64,000 nucleotides of DNA from JADFDG01 sp965232985 (GCA_965232985.1 CBDDRC010000013.1:1-64000), one strand, 5' to 3'. Shown: positions 48,888-58,369, counted from the stretch's first letter. The notes: generated from the letters alone by a model not told the origin. A program made the numbers and translations.

Positions 48888-49640
48888 TCAGGAGGAGAAG
48901 TTGGAAACACGTGCCTGGCCGGCGCTGCTGCGCAGCTTGTCGAGCAGCAACGGAAAATCGACACCCGTTTCCTCCCGCAGTGCAAGCGCGCGTGTCTTCA
49001 GGGTCTTTACCGGCGGCAGCACCGAATTGCGGAATGCCAACAGGATGTCGTTATAACCGGCCGCCGAACGAATCTGGATGGTCTGCCCAACCGATGTTTC
49101 CAACATGATGCGCGCGTCAGTCGAGCTATCGATCGCACCGAGATTGATGTTTGCCACCAGAATACCGGTGGCAGTCAAGGCCGCACGGCAGCAGGCATGG
49201 AACGACATGCTGCTGAGCGACTTCGGAATGCCGTTGTCACCGTAGCCATCAAGCAGAATCACGTCGGCGATTTTCTTCTTGTCGTCCAGCCAAGAGGCAA
49301 TATCCGCATGAATGACACGGAAGCGGTCATTGTCTGGCGGGACGCAAAAGTCGTTCCGCAAATCAATGACCTCCTGACTGATCTCGACCGTGGTGATGCG
49401 GGTCGCCGGCAGGTAGTGATAACAGAACTTCGAGAGTGAACCGCCGCCAAGACCCACGACCAGGATGTTCTTCGGTGTTGCGACGAACAGCATGAAAGCG
49501 ACCATCGCCTGGGTGTAACTGAACACAAGCTCGTTGGGCGCAGCCTTGCGCATCTTGCTCTGGATGTCCCACTCGGAAAACTGGAGCAGCTTGAACTCGT
49601 CGTCTTCGACGATGTAGGGGTGCCAGGAGATATCATTCAC
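48888..49640 (-). CDS. Spermidine-synthase-like methyltransferase-fold protein
   Basis: A 250-residue Rossmann-fold protein of the spermidine synthase/fused methyltransferase superfamily. The dinucleotide-type loop is VVGLGGGSLSKFCYHYLP, followed by TTVEISQEVIDLRNDF and the acidic ADVILLDGYGDNGIPKSLSS region that in SpeE binds the aminopropyl donor. The usual N-terminal β-domain is reduced to about 40 residues. No speD or other polyamine genes are near, so true spermidine synthesis is uncertain; related short proteins are of unknown role. It is transcribed alone, towards the small exported gene. Confidence 0.75.
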   Translation of the reverse strand: MNDISWHPYIVEDDEFKLLQFSEWDIQSKMRKAAPNELVFSYTQAMVAFMLFVATPKNILVVGLGGGSLSKFCYHYLPATRITTVEISQEVIDLRNDFCVPPDNDRFRVIHADIASWLDDKKKIADVILLDGYGDNGIPKSLSSMSFHACCRAALTATGILVANINLGAIDSSTDARIMLETSVGQTIQIRSAAGYNDILLAFRNSVLPPVKTLKTRALALREETGVDFPLLLDKLRSSAGQARVSNFSS

Positions 49641-49714
49641 GCGTCATTCCTCACCGCCATCAAGCACGATGTCCTTGTGTTTTGGACGGTGAGCATCGCG
49701 TCCTTTTCAGTCAA

Positions 49715-51652
49715 TTAGCCCTGCTTCCCGGGCACCTGATCTTCCTGCTTGCCGTCATCTTTTGCGTCCTTGGCACGAACACGGGTAACCTTGGCATCCG
49801 CTGCGGACTGCTCGACAAAATGCGTGAAGTCGATGCGCCCGAATTCGACTGCCAATTGGGCACGCCGGGAGGCAATATCTTCCGGGGTCGTCGTCAACAG
49901 ATTGCCATCCACCTGATTGCCGACCGCCATCAATGCGTGTGATCCGTCGGCCAGCGCGATCGTCTCAACCACGTCCGGCTTGCCGGCAAGAACTTTCGCC
50001 TTGAACGCGGCCTGCAGAATTTCGCGCGGCACACCCTGCGAGACACGCCGTGCGCCGGCCACGCGCTGCACCACCAGTGCATTCGCCGCCGCAACAGCAT
50101 CCAGTGTCTGCCCGGCCACCACTGCATCGCGCAGGGCTTTCACTTTTTGCTGTGCCAAGGCGGCAGCACGCTCCGCCAACAGCTCGGTACGGACCATGGC
50201 CGCAACCTCGGCAAACGGCCGGCGCGAGGGCTTGCGATGCTCCTTCAGATGAAGCACGACAGCCTGGTCTGCGGTCACCTGGATGACGCCACTGTTGCGG
50301 CCATCTTCCAGAACGTCGGCCGACATCAGTTCCTTGAGGACTTTCGGGTTGGCCGCGATACCTGGGCCACCGGTACGACCGAACAGGCCGGTGCTGCGCA
50401 CCTGCAGGCCCAATTTCGCCGCCGGATCCTGGAGATTGTCGCTTTCATACATCTGCGTACCGAGATCCTCCAGCAACGCATCATATTTTTCGCGCGCCCT
50501 GTCACGCCGCAAGCTTGCCAGGATGCCGTCGCGTGCCAAAGCAAAGGGCGGTGTCTCCACCGCCCGCACTGCGAGCAATTTCAGCAAATGGTAGCCGTCG
50601 TCGCTTTTCACTGCGGCCGACACATCGTTGACCTTGAGGTGCGACAGCGCGCTATCGAGCGGCGCGTCCAGCACCCCAGCGCCGATAAAGCCAAGATCGC
50701 CGCCATGGTCACGCGTACCCGCATCGTCGGAGTATTGGGCGGCAACCTTCACAAATGATTCGCCCGCCGCCAGCTTCGCGATCACTTCGTCGGCGCGCGC
50801 CTTCGCCTGCTGGTCATTGCGATCCTTACCGGTGGCGATGAGGATGTGCGCTACATGCCGCTCGGCATTCTGGTTGGCCTGCGAGACCATCTGGTCGTAT
50901 TTCGCACGCAAGTCAGCCTCGGAAATCTGCTGGCTGGCTGCATAATCGTCCAGATCAATCTGGACGTAATCGATCGCGAACTGCTCTTCGCTCATGTAGC
51001 CGGCCGGATTGGCGTCGTAGCGTGCCTGTACATCGGCGTCGGTTACCGATACGGCAGGCGCGAATGCAGCCGGCGACAACACCAACCAGGCCACATCACG
51101 CTGCTGCTCGCCGATACGCGTCAACAATTCGATATCCTGACGGGTAACAAAAGAAGAGTCGCGCAACGCGCCAGTCAATTGTTGCGACAGCAACTCCTCG
51201 CTGATGCGCTTGCGGAACTCAGCGGCGTTGGCATAGCCATTGCGCTGAATCAGTTGCTGAAACAGTTCCGGCGAGAATTTGCCCGCAGCATCCTTGAAAC
51301 CGTCCATGCCCTGGATGGTTTCCTGAACCAGGTGCGGGTGGGCAAGCAACCCGAGGTCGCGGGATACGTCAACCAGGGCCCGCTGGCGAATCAGGCTCTC
51401 CAGAACGTCTTCGCGCTTGATCACCTCTTCAAGCGTCTTGCGATCAATTTTGCCCTCATAACGCGACATAATCGTTTCGACGGCCTGATCGAGTTCGGCG
51501 GCAAAGATCGGCTCGCCGTTGACCTCGGCAATCTCGCCACGCGTTCCGGGAGGCGTAGCGCTCCAGAACATCGTCACCACGAAAATAACCAGCACCCCGG
51601 CCAGCAACGCGCGACCGAGCCAGCCACGCAAAAAATTGCGAAACGCGTCCAT
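49715..51652 (-). CDS. ppiD: Periplasmic folding chaperone PpiD (SurA_N/parvulin)
   Basis: An inner-membrane-anchored periplasmic chaperone at the Sec translocon exit. The 645 residues from the ATG at 51652 (MDAFRNFLRGWLGRALLAGV) start with one transmembrane helix (about 13-35), a SurA_N-like region, a parvulin domain (about 235-335, HVAHILIATGKDRNDQQAKA and GGDLGFIGAGVLDAPLDSAL), and a C-terminal SurA-like domain. A TATAAT-like -10 on the minus strand lies at 51707-51712. It is the last gene of the clp-lon-hupB cluster, the order known from E. coli. Confidence 0.95.
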   Translation of the reverse strand: MDAFRNFLRGWLGRALLAGVLVIFVVTMFWSATPPGTRGEIAEVNGEPIFAAELDQAVETIMSRYEGKIDRKTLEEVIKREDVLESLIRQRALVDVSRDLGLLAHPHLVQETIQGMDGFKDAAGKFSPELFQQLIQRNGYANAAEFRKRISEELLSQQLTGALRDSSFVTRQDIELLTRIGEQQRDVAWLVLSPAAFAPAVSVTDADVQARYDANPAGYMSEEQFAIDYVQIDLDDYAASQQISEADLRAKYDQMVSQANQNAERHVAHILIATGKDRNDQQAKARADEVIAKLAAGESFVKVAAQYSDDAGTRDHGGDLGFIGAGVLDAPLDSALSHLKVNDVSAAVKSDDGYHLLKLLAVRAVETPPFALARDGILASLRRDRAREKYDALLEDLGTQMYESDNLQDPAAKLGLQVRSTGLFGRTGGPGIAANPKVLKELMSADVLEDGRNSGVIQVTADQAVVLHLKEHRKPSRRPFAEVAAMVRTELLAERAAALAQQKVKALRDAVVAGQTLDAVAAANALVVQRVAGARRVSQGVPREILQAAFKAKVLAGKPDVVETIALADGSHALMAVGNQVDGNLLTTTPEDIASRRAQLAVEFGRIDFTHFVEQSAADAKVTRVRAKDAKDDGKQEDQVPGKQG

Positions 51653-51774
51653 TGATCTCTCCACGTATGTCCGGGCAGGCGGGGCCTGAAACCCCGGCAG
51701 CCGGCGATTATACCGATCCATTGCCATCAGGACCGGCCTGCAGGGCCCAGCCTCGACGCAAATATGCCAGGCAC

Positions 51775-51807
51775 AAAAAACGCGCCCCCAAGGGGAGCGC
51801 GTTTTTT
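51775..51807 (-). terminator. Intrinsic terminator after hupB
   Basis: Stem AAAAAACGCGC paired with GCGCGTTTTTT with a CCCC/GGGG inner part and small loop. On the minus strand, 30 bases beyond the hupB stop, it is followed by a T6 run, so it ends hupB transcripts before ppiD. Confidence 0.85.
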
Positions 51808-51839
51808 GATTATTGCAGGATGCCCGTTCGGGGGCGGGA

Positions 51840-52112
51840 TCAGTTCAGGGCGTCTTTCAGCGCCTTGCCCGCCTTGAAGGCCGGTGCTTTCGAGGCAGAG
51901 ATGGCAATTTCCTTGCCGGTCTGCGGGTTGCGGCCAGTACGGGCAGCCCGGTCCTTAACGACGAAAGTGCCGAAGCCGATCAAGGCCACCTGGTCGCCGC
52001 CCTTGAGGGCGCCGGTGATTGCTTCAATCGCAGCGTCGAGTGCACGGCCAGCATCAGCCTTCGACAGATCGGCCCTTTCTGCAATGCGATCAACAAGTTC
52101 GGATTTGTTCAC
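51840..52112 (-). CDS. hupB: DNA-binding protein HU-beta
   Basis: The 90-residue nucleoid protein HU, β-type. From the GTG at 52112 the sequence (V/M)NKSELVDRIAERADLSKAD has the exact family length. The DNA-binding arm contains GFGTFVVKDRAARTGRNPQT with the conserved proline that intercalates. An earlier frame would add 14 non-conserved residues. A strong σ70 promoter lies upstream. Position between lon and ppiD identifies HupB rather than HupA. Confidence 0.97.
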   Translation of the reverse strand: MNKSELVDRIAERADLSKADAGRALDAAIEAITGALKGGDQVALIGFGTFVVKDRAARTGRNPQTGKEIAISASKAPAFKAGKALKDALN

Positions 52113-52202
52113 GAGAAACCTCTTTGAGTGTGCAACAGGATTTTGGTCAACCACGGGAGGGATGCACTGCCGGACACATCAACCCTGCGCGAAGAGCCGG
52201 GA

Positions 52203-52232
52203 TTTATACCAATCCGAAAAAAGGTGTGTCAA
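52203..52232 (-). promoter_or_regulatory. Strong σ70-type promoter of hupB
   Basis: On the minus strand TTGACA (52227-52232) and TATAAA (52203-52208) are separated by 18 bases, about 90 bases before the hupB GTG. Both hexamers are perfect or one mismatch from consensus, so hupB is probably expressed strongly and independently of lon. Confidence 0.85.
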
Positions 52233-52248
52233 GGAAAAGGCGTTAACG

Positions 52249-52283
52249 AAACACCAACACCGCACTTGACGGCACTGGTGTTT
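52249..52283 (-). terminator. Stem-loop after the lon stop codon
   Basis: An imperfect stem, AAACACCA paired with TGGTGTTT and extended by CACCG/CGGCAC-type pairs, begins about 20 bases after lon stops. It is followed on the minus strand by CGTT without a long T-run. It may weakly terminate lon or protect its 3' end. Confidence 0.4.
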
Positions 52284-52301
52284 GCGCGTTTGCTGATTGC
52301 G

Positions 52302-54713
52302 TCAGTGCCTGCTAATGCGGCCGTCTTCAGCCGGTTTCTCATCAGACTTGACGACATCGCGGATTGCCGGCTCTTCCGCCAACGGTTGCGGCGAATGTAT
52401 CAGTGCAATCGCCAACACCTCATCAATCCACGATACAGCGCAAATATCCAGATCGCCTTTGATGTTGTCGGGAATATCCTTGAGATCGCGCTCGTTTTCT
52501 TTCGGGATGATCACCGTACGAATGCCACCGCGATGCGCTGCCAGCAGCTTTTCCTTGAGCCCACCGATCGGCAACACCTGACCGCGCAGGGTAATTTCGC
52601 CGGTCATGGCAACGTCTGCGCGCACTGCAATACCGGTCAGCACCGACACCATCGCCGTGCACATACCAATGCCCGCGCTCGGGCCATCTTTCGGGGTGGC
52701 ACCTTCGGGTACGTGCAGATGGATATCGTGATTTTCGTAAAAATCCGGCCGGATTCCCAGCGCGCGGGCGCGGCTGCGCACCACCGTCAGCGCCGCCTTG
52801 ATCGACTCCTGCATCACATCGCCGAGTTTGCCGGTCATCTGGTGCTTGCCCTTGCCGAGCACGGCCACCGCCTCAATGGTCAGCAGATCGCCACCGGCCT
52901 GCGTCCAGGCAAGGCCCGTGACCTGCCCAATGCGATCACTCTCCTCGGCCCTGCCGTAACTGCACTTGCGCACGCCAAGGTAGTGCTCAAGCGTGCCTGC
53001 CTCCACCAGCACCGGCTCAAGGTTGCCGGCAAGTGCATGCTCTTTGACCACCTTGCGGCAGATCTTGGAGATCTCCCGCTCCAGATTCCGCACGCCGGCC
53101 TCACGCGTGTAATAGCGAATGATGTCGCGAATAGCGGCATCGTCGACCACCAACTCACCCTTCTTCAGGCCATTGGCCTCGATCTGTTTCGGCACCAGGT
53201 AACGGTTGGCAATGCTGACCTTTTCGTCCTCGGTGTAACCCGGAATACGAATGACTTCCATGCGATCAAGCAGTGGCGCCGGGATATTCATCGAGTTCGA
53301 TGTGCAGATGAACATCACATCCGACAGGTTGTAATCGACCTCAAGGTAGTGGTCGTTGAAGGCGTGATTCTGCTCCGGATCGAGCACTTCCAGCAGCGCC
53401 GAAGCCGGATCGCCGCGCATATCAACGCCCATCTTGTCGACTTCATCGAGCAGGAACAGCGGGTTGCGCACGCCCACCTTGGCCAGCTTCTGGATGATCT
53501 TGCCGGGCAACGAACCGATGTAAGTGCGGCGGTGGCCGCGAATTTCCGCCTCGTCACGCACACCGCCCAGCGCCATGCGCACGAACTGGCGATGGGTGGC
53601 GCTGGCGATGGACTTACCAAGCGAGGTCTTGCCGACGCCCGGCGGGCCGACCAGACACAGGATCGGGCCACGCGGCGAACTCACCCGCGTCTGCACTGCC
53701 AGGTATTCCAGGATGCGTTCCTTGACCTCATCGAGGCCGTAGTGGTCCTTGTCGAGCACCGCACGCGCATGGCTGATATCGAGCCGGATCTTGCTGCGTT
53801 TCTTCCAGGGCACCTGCACCAGCCAGTCAACGTAACTGCGCGACACCGTCGCCTCGGCGCTCATCGGCGCCATCATCTTCAGCTTCTTAAGCTCAGCCAG
53901 GGCGCGATCACGCGCCGCCTTGGGCATCCCCGCCGCCTCGACGCGCCTGGCGAGCTCATCGACTTCGTTGACGTTGTCCTCACCGAGCTCCTTCTGGATC
54001 GCCTTCATCTGCTCGTTGAGGTAGTACTCGCGCTGACTTTTTTCCATCTGCTTTTTGACGCGCGTACGAATACGCTTGTCGACTTCCAGCACATCGAGTT
54101 CCGCTTCCAGCATGCCCATCAGGTGCTCGATACGCTGGCGAAGATCCGGCAGCTCAAGCACCTGCTGTTTGGCGTCCAGACGCAACGCCAGATGGGCCGC
54201 AATGGTGTCGGCGAGCCGCCCGGCGTCCTCGATTCCGGTAACGGCAGACAGCACTTCGGGCGGCACTTTCTTGCTGAGCTTCACATACTGCTCAAATTGC
54301 GACAGCAGCGCGCGGCCGAGCGCCTCAGCCTCGGCTTCGCGCACATCGGGTATCGGCAACAGGGTGACATCGGCGCTGACGTGATCGGCGTGGGTAAGAA
54401 AGCGAACCAGCGTCGCACGCTGGACACCCTCCACCAGCACCTTGACAGTGCCATCCGGAAGTTTGAGCAACTGTAGAATCGTCGCCACCGTGCCAACCTC
54501 GTACAGCCCTGGCCCGACAGGGTCGTCGTCGGCCGCGCTGCGCTGGGCAACGAGGAAAATCTGCTTGTCGTTGCTCATGGCCTGTTCAAGGGCGCAAATC
54601 GACTTCGGCCGGCCGACAAACAGCGGGATCACCATGTGCGGATAGACAACCACATCCCGCAACGGCAGCAGGGGCATGTCGTGGTGGACTGCGGCGGGAT
54701 CAAGTTCGGCCAT
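52302..54713 (-). CDS. lon: ATP-dependent protease Lon
   Basis: A hexameric AAA+ serine protease that degrades misfolded and regulatory proteins. The 803 residues from the ATG at 54713 (MAELDPAAVHHDMPLLPLRD) include the N-terminal LAN domain, a long helical region, the AAA+ module with Walker A GPPGVGKTSLGKSIA and the protease domain with catalytic serine in DGPSAGIGM and the later lysine. An earlier ATG gives a non-conserved extension. A small hairpin CGCAAG-AAC-CTTGCG lies 22 bases before the start. It is downstream of clpX in the same direction. Confidence 0.97.
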   Translation of the reverse strand: MAELDPAAVHHDMPLLPLRDVVVYPHMVIPLFVGRPKSICALEQAMSNDKQIFLVAQRSAADDDPVGPGLYEVGTVATILQLLKLPDGTVKVLVEGVQRATLVRFLTHADHVSADVTLLPIPDVREAEAEALGRALLSQFEQYVKLSKKVPPEVLSAVTGIEDAGRLADTIAAHLALRLDAKQQVLELPDLRQRIEHLMGMLEAELDVLEVDKRIRTRVKKQMEKSQREYYLNEQMKAIQKELGEDNVNEVDELARRVEAAGMPKAARDRALAELKKLKMMAPMSAEATVSRSYVDWLVQVPWKKRSKIRLDISHARAVLDKDHYGLDEVKERILEYLAVQTRVSSPRGPILCLVGPPGVGKTSLGKSIASATHRQFVRMALGGVRDEAEIRGHRRTYIGSLPGKIIQKLAKVGVRNPLFLLDEVDKMGVDMRGDPASALLEVLDPEQNHAFNDHYLEVDYNLSDVMFICTSNSMNIPAPLLDRMEVIRIPGYTEDEKVSIANRYLVPKQIEANGLKKGELVVDDAAIRDIIRYYTREAGVRNLEREISKICRKVVKEHALAGNLEPVLVEAGTLEHYLGVRKCSYGRAEESDRIGQVTGLAWTQAGGDLLTIEAVAVLGKGKHQMTGKLGDVMQESIKAALTVVRSRARALGIRPDFYENHDIHLHVPEGATPKDGPSAGIGMCTAMVSVLTGIAVRADVAMTGEITLRGQVLPIGGLKEKLLAAHRGGIRTVIIPKENERDLKDIPDNIKGDLDICAVSWIDEVLAIALIHSPQPLAEEPAIRDVVKSDEKPAEDGRISRH

Positions 54714-54778
54714 GCGGGCTATTTTCCGTGTGTGCGCAAGAACCTTGCGTGTTCCGAAGATGAGGCCGGCGCCCGGAA

Positions 54779-54810
54779 ATGACAAGGGCCCGTCCCCGGG
54801 CCCTTGTCAT
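54779..54810. terminator. GC-rich perfect palindrome between clpX and lon
   Basis: Fourteen-base perfect arms around a four-base loop, ATGACAAGGGCCCG and its complement. It lies 11 bases after the clpX stop. There is no T-run after it on either strand, so it is a poor intrinsic terminator on its own and could rather be a processing, pause or stabilising structure between clpX and lon. Confidence 0.5.
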
Positions 54811-54821
54811 CCCGTATCGGC

Positions 54822-56108
54822 TTACGCGTCGGGAGCCGCTGCCTTGCGGCCCACCTCGGTACCCTCGTAGATCAGAATCGGCTCGGACTCGCCGGTAATG
54901 GTCGATGCATCCACGACCACCTTGGCGATGCCATTGGCCGACGGCACGTTGTACATCGTCTCAAGCAATACGCCTTCGAGAATCGAGCGCAGACCACGGG
55001 CGCCGGTCTTGCGCAGCATCGCCTTGCGGGCCACCGCGCGCAGGGCGTCCTCGCGGAAATCAATCTCCACGCCTTCCATCTCGAACAGCCGCCTGTACTG
55101 CTTGACCAGCGCGTTGCGCGGCTCGGTGAGGATCTGCACAAAGGCATCCTCGCTGAGCTCCTCAAGCGTCGCCAGAATCGGCAAGCGCCCGACAAACTCG
55201 GGAATCAGGCCGTACTTGACCAGATCTTCCGGCTCGACATCCTTGAGCGTCTCGCCGACGTTCTTCTTGTTTTCACGGCTCTTGATGTCTGCCGAGAACC
55301 CGATGCCACCCTTTTCGGAACGCGAACGGATGATTTTCTCCAGGCCATCGAAAGCGCCACCGCAGATAAACAGGATGTTGCCGGTGTCGACCTGCAGGAA
55401 TTCCTGCTGCGGATGCTTGCGACCACCCTGCGGCGGCACCGATGCCACGGTACCCTCGATCAGCTTCAGCAATGCCTGCTGCACGCCTTCGCCGGACACG
55501 TCGCGAGTGATCGACGGGTTCTCGCTCTTGCGCGAGATTTTATCGATCTCGTCGATGTACACAATGCCGCGCTGCGCCTTCTCGACGTCGTAATCGCACT
55601 TCTGCAGCAGCTTCTGAATGATGTTCTCGACATCCTCGCCAACATAGCCCGCTTCGGTAAGCGTGGTGGCATCGGCGATGGTGAAAGGTACATTGAGCAG
55701 TCGCGCCAGCGTCTCGGCCAGCAAGGTCTTGCCCGAACCGGTCGGGCCAATCAGCAGAATGTTGCTCTTACTGAGCTCGACATCCTTGCCCTTGCCCTCG
55801 TTCGAGCGCAGCCGCTTGTAGTGGTTATAGACCGCCACCGCAAGAATTTTCTTGGCACGCTCCTGACCGATCACGTACTCGTCGAGGGTGCCCTTGATTT
55901 CACGCGGATTAGGCAGCCGGTCGCCACTGCGATGCGTGTCCTCCTGAACTTCTTCGCGAATGATGTCGTTGCACAGGTCAACGCATTCGTCGCAAATGAA
56001 AACCGAAGGGCCGGCAATCAGCTTGCGGACTTCCTGCTGGCTCTTGCCGCAGAACGAACAGTAGAGCAGCTTGCCGTCGCCACCCCGGCTGTCAGATTCG
56101 TTCGCCAT
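54822..56108 (-). CDS. clpX: ATP-dependent Clp protease ATP-binding subunit ClpX
   Basis: An AAA+ unfoldase for ClpP. The 428 residues begin with the zinc-binding domain with cysteines in CSFCGKSQQEVRKLIAG and ICDEC, the AAA+ module with Walker A LLIGPTGSGKTLLA, Walker B GIVYIDEIDKI, the IGF loop (IGFSADIKS region) that docks to ClpP, and the pore loop TEAGYVGEDVENII. Length is normal. It is downstream of clpP by 31 bases and upstream of lon. Confidence 0.97.
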   Translation of the reverse strand: MANESDSRGGDGKLLYCSFCGKSQQEVRKLIAGPSVFICDECVDLCNDIIREEVQEDTHRSGDRLPNPREIKGTLDEYVIGQERAKKILAVAVYNHYKRLRSNEGKGKDVELSKSNILLIGPTGSGKTLLAETLARLLNVPFTIADATTLTEAGYVGEDVENIIQKLLQKCDYDVEKAQRGIVYIDEIDKISRKSENPSITRDVSGEGVQQALLKLIEGTVASVPPQGGRKHPQQEFLQVDTGNILFICGGAFDGLEKIIRSRSEKGGIGFSADIKSRENKKNVGETLKDVEPEDLVKYGLIPEFVGRLPILATLEELSEDAFVQILTEPRNALVKQYRRLFEMEGVEIDFREDALRAVARKAMLRKTGARGLRSILEGVLLETMYNVPSANGIAKVVVDASTITGESEPILIYEGTEVGRKAAAPDA

Positions 56109-56139
56109 TTACAAAATCCCCGGAGAATACTGTTGGTAG

Positions 56140-56799
56140 TTAAATCCGCTTCTGCAGCACCTGATCGATCAGACCGTAGGCTTTGGCTTCTTCCGCACCC
56201 ATGAAGTTGTCGCGATCGGTGTCGCCCGTGATGCGCGCTATTGGCTGGCCGGAATGATGCGCAAGGATCTGGTTCAGTTTGTCCTTGATCTTGAGGATTT
56301 CCTGGGCGTGGATGGCGATATCCGATGCCTGGCCCTGAAAACCGCCCAGCGGCTGGTGAATCATGATCCGGGAGTTCGGCAGCACATAACGCTTGCCGTG
56401 CGCGCCGGCGGTCAGCAGCAGGGCACCCATGCTGGCTGCCTGGCCAATACACATGGTCGAGATGTCCGGTTTCACGAACTGCATGGTGTCGTAGATCGAC
56501 ATCCCGGAAGTCACCGAACCGCCCGGGCTGTTGATGTAGAGCTGAATGTCCTTGTCAGGATTTTCAGCCTCAAGAAACAGCATCTGGGCGACCACGAGGT
56601 TGGCCATATGGTCCTCGACTTGGCCCACCAGAAAAATCACCCGCTCCTTGAGCAGACGGGAATAGATGTCGAAAGCGCGCTCGCCACGCGCCGTTTGCTC
56701 GACCACCATGGGGACCAGGCCCAGGGCCTGTGGATCAAGATGCCGGGCGGTATGGCGCACGTACTGGTCGTGCATACCGCTGGTGTAGTGCTTGTTCAT
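56140..56799 (-). CDS. clpP: ATP-dependent Clp protease proteolytic subunit ClpP
   Basis: The barrel-shaped serine protease that works with ClpX and ClpA, both encoded in this window. The 219 residues contain the triad S123 (GQAASMGA), H148 (RIMIHQPLGG) and D197 (TDRDNFM), at the spacing of E. coli ClpP. An N-terminal propeptide of about 20 residues precedes LVPMVVEQTARGERAFDIYS. The segment is followed by clpX after 31 bases. Trigger factor is upstream, after a 145-base gap. Confidence 0.97.
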   Translation of the reverse strand: MNKHYTSGMHDQYVRHTARHLDPQALGLVPMVVEQTARGERAFDIYSRLLKERVIFLVGQVEDHMANLVVAQMLFLEAENPDKDIQLYINSPGGSVTSGMSIYDTMQFVKPDISTMCIGQAASMGALLLTAGAHGKRYVLPNSRIMIHQPLGGFQGQASDIAIHAQEILKIKDKLNQILAHHSGQPIARITGDTDRDNFMGAEEAKAYGLIDQVLQKRI

Positions 56800-56944
56800 G
56801 GAGGCCCCCGGAGCAACAAAAAAAGGATAAGAACAGGGGGTACGGTAATGCCTCCCCCCCTAACTGGCAATGACGGCGCGCAGTGCTGGGTGGGACATGG
56901 GGGTATGCCCGGCTCGGTTCAAGCCAGCCGGGCGGCGTCAGGAG

Positions 56945-58246
56945 TCAGGCGCGAACCGGCCGGACAGCCTCCTGGTAGGAGACCTGCGTTGGGGTGACCT
57001 TCGCGTCACGCAGGATGCGTTCGACCACCTGCTCCTCAAGCACCGCCAGTTCAATCTGCCGCAGACTCGTGGGGTTGGTGTAGTACCAGTTCACCACATC
57101 CTGCGGCGCCTCGTAGGACTCGGCAACTTCCTCCACCTGCTTGCGCACGCGCTCGGCATCGACACGAATGCCTTCGGTCTTGACGATCTCACCGACAATC
57201 AGGCCCAACAGCACGGACTTGCGCGCCTGCTCGCTGAAAAGTTCATCCGGCAGCAATGACGGATCGACCTTGGCGCCACCGAACTGCTGCATCATGTTCT
57301 GGCGCAAACGCTGAATTTCCTGGGCCACGAGCGCACGCGGCAGATCGATGCTGGCCGACCGGCCAAGCTGCTCCATCACCTGTGTCTTGACACGGTTGCG
57401 CAGCGCTGCGCGCAATTCGCGCTCCATGTTGCGCCGCACTTCAACCTTGAATTTATCAAGGCTGGATTCACGAATACCAAAACTGTTGAAGAACTGCTCG
57501 TTGAGTTCCGGCAACTTTTGCTCCAGCACTTTCTTGACGGTGATCCTGAACGTCACCGCCTGGCCTTTGAGCTCCTCATTTGAATAATCGGCTGGAAAGG
57601 TGAGCTCCAGCGTGCGCTCGTCACCTGCCACCACACCGACCAGGCCTTCCTCGAAACCCGGAATCATGCGGCCGGCACCGAGCTGGATTTTCGCATCCGT
57701 GGCCGAACCACCCTTGAATTCAGCGCCGTTGCGGGTGCCGACGAAATCGATCTCGACCATATCGTCCATCGCTGCGGCACGCGTAACTTCCTGCGGCGTG
57801 GCGCGCTGACGGCGCAAGGTGACAACCATTTCCTCGACGTCGGCATCGGTGACCGCACCCGTCGGCTGCTCAACCGCAATGGTGGTGAAATCACCCAGGC
57901 TGACTTCCGGGTACACCTCGAAAACAGCAACAAACTCCAGATCCTTGCCTGGCTCGTTGGTAACCGGCTCAATGCGCGGATTGCCGGCCGGATTGAGTTT
58001 TTGTTCGCGAACGGCTTCCAGAAAGCTGTCGCGCATGACGTCGCCGAGCACTTCCTGACGAATCGGGCCGGCATAACGGCGGCGCACTTCCGACATCGGT
58101 ACCTTGCCCGGGCGGAAACCGTCGATGCGCATCCGGGTGGCTGCATCCTTCAGGCGCGTTTCGACAGCAACGTCGATGCGGGCGGCCGGCACGTCAACCT
58201 TGAGGCGGCGCTCAAGGCCGGAGGTGATTTCGACGGAAACTGCCAT
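56945..58246 (-). CDS. tig: Trigger factor
   Basis: The ribosome-associated chaperone and peptidyl-prolyl isomerase. From the ATG at 58246 (MAVSVEITSGLERRLKVDVP) it has 433 residues. The ribosome-docking signature is GFRPGKVPMSEVRRRYAG, the FKBP-type isomerase domain covers about 160-245 (DFVGTRNGAEFKGGSATDAK), and the C-terminal helical arms follow. The frame runs 52 codons further upstream into a terminator and tRNA, and is rejected. It is the first gene of the tig-clpP-clpX-lon series. Confidence 0.97.
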   Translation of the reverse strand: MAVSVEITSGLERRLKVDVPAARIDVAVETRLKDAATRMRIDGFRPGKVPMSEVRRRYAGPIRQEVLGDVMRDSFLEAVREQKLNPAGNPRIEPVTNEPGKDLEFVAVFEVYPEVSLGDFTTIAVEQPTGAVTDADVEEMVVTLRRQRATPQEVTRAAAMDDMVEIDFVGTRNGAEFKGGSATDAKIQLGAGRMIPGFEEGLVGVVAGDERTLELTFPADYSNEELKGQAVTFRITVKKVLEQKLPELNEQFFNSFGIRESSLDKFKVEVRRNMERELRAALRNRVKTQVMEQLGRSASIDLPRALVAQEIQRLRQNMMQQFGGAKVDPSLLPDELFSEQARKSVLLGLIVGEIVKTEGIRVDAERVRKQVEEVAESYEAPQDVVNWYYTNPTSLRQIELAVLEEQVVERILRDAKVTPTQVSYQEAVRPVRA

Positions 58247-58308
58247 GGTGTCCTCTCTGTTGTCGCGCTGGCGCCTGCCGAAAGGCAGTTGCCGGAAAAG
58301 GGGCGCGA

Positions 58309-58337
58309 TTATAGTGGAAGCCGGCCCCAAAGAGAAA
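58309..58337 (-). promoter_or_regulatory. Likely tig promoter (perfect -10)
   Basis: TATAAT on the minus strand at 58309-58314, about 65 bases before the tig ATG, with only a poor -35 match around 58332-58337, next to the tRNA terminator. The -10 match is strong but the -35 is weak. Confidence 0.45.
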
Positions 58338-58366
58338 ACCCCCGGCAGTTCCCTGCCAGGGGTTTT
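58335..58366 (-). terminator. Terminator of the tRNA-Pro-Arg-His transcript
   Basis: AAAACCCC-C-GGCAG pairs with CTGCC-A-GGGGTTTT with one mismatch and a four-base loop. On the minus strand it lies just after tRNA-His and is followed by a TTTT tail. It separates the tRNA array from tig. Confidence 0.85.
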
Positions 58367-58369
58367 ATA

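Noticed and set aside
52128..54476. Plus-strand frame of 782 codons
   Set aside because: Antisense shadow of lon and its upstream region.
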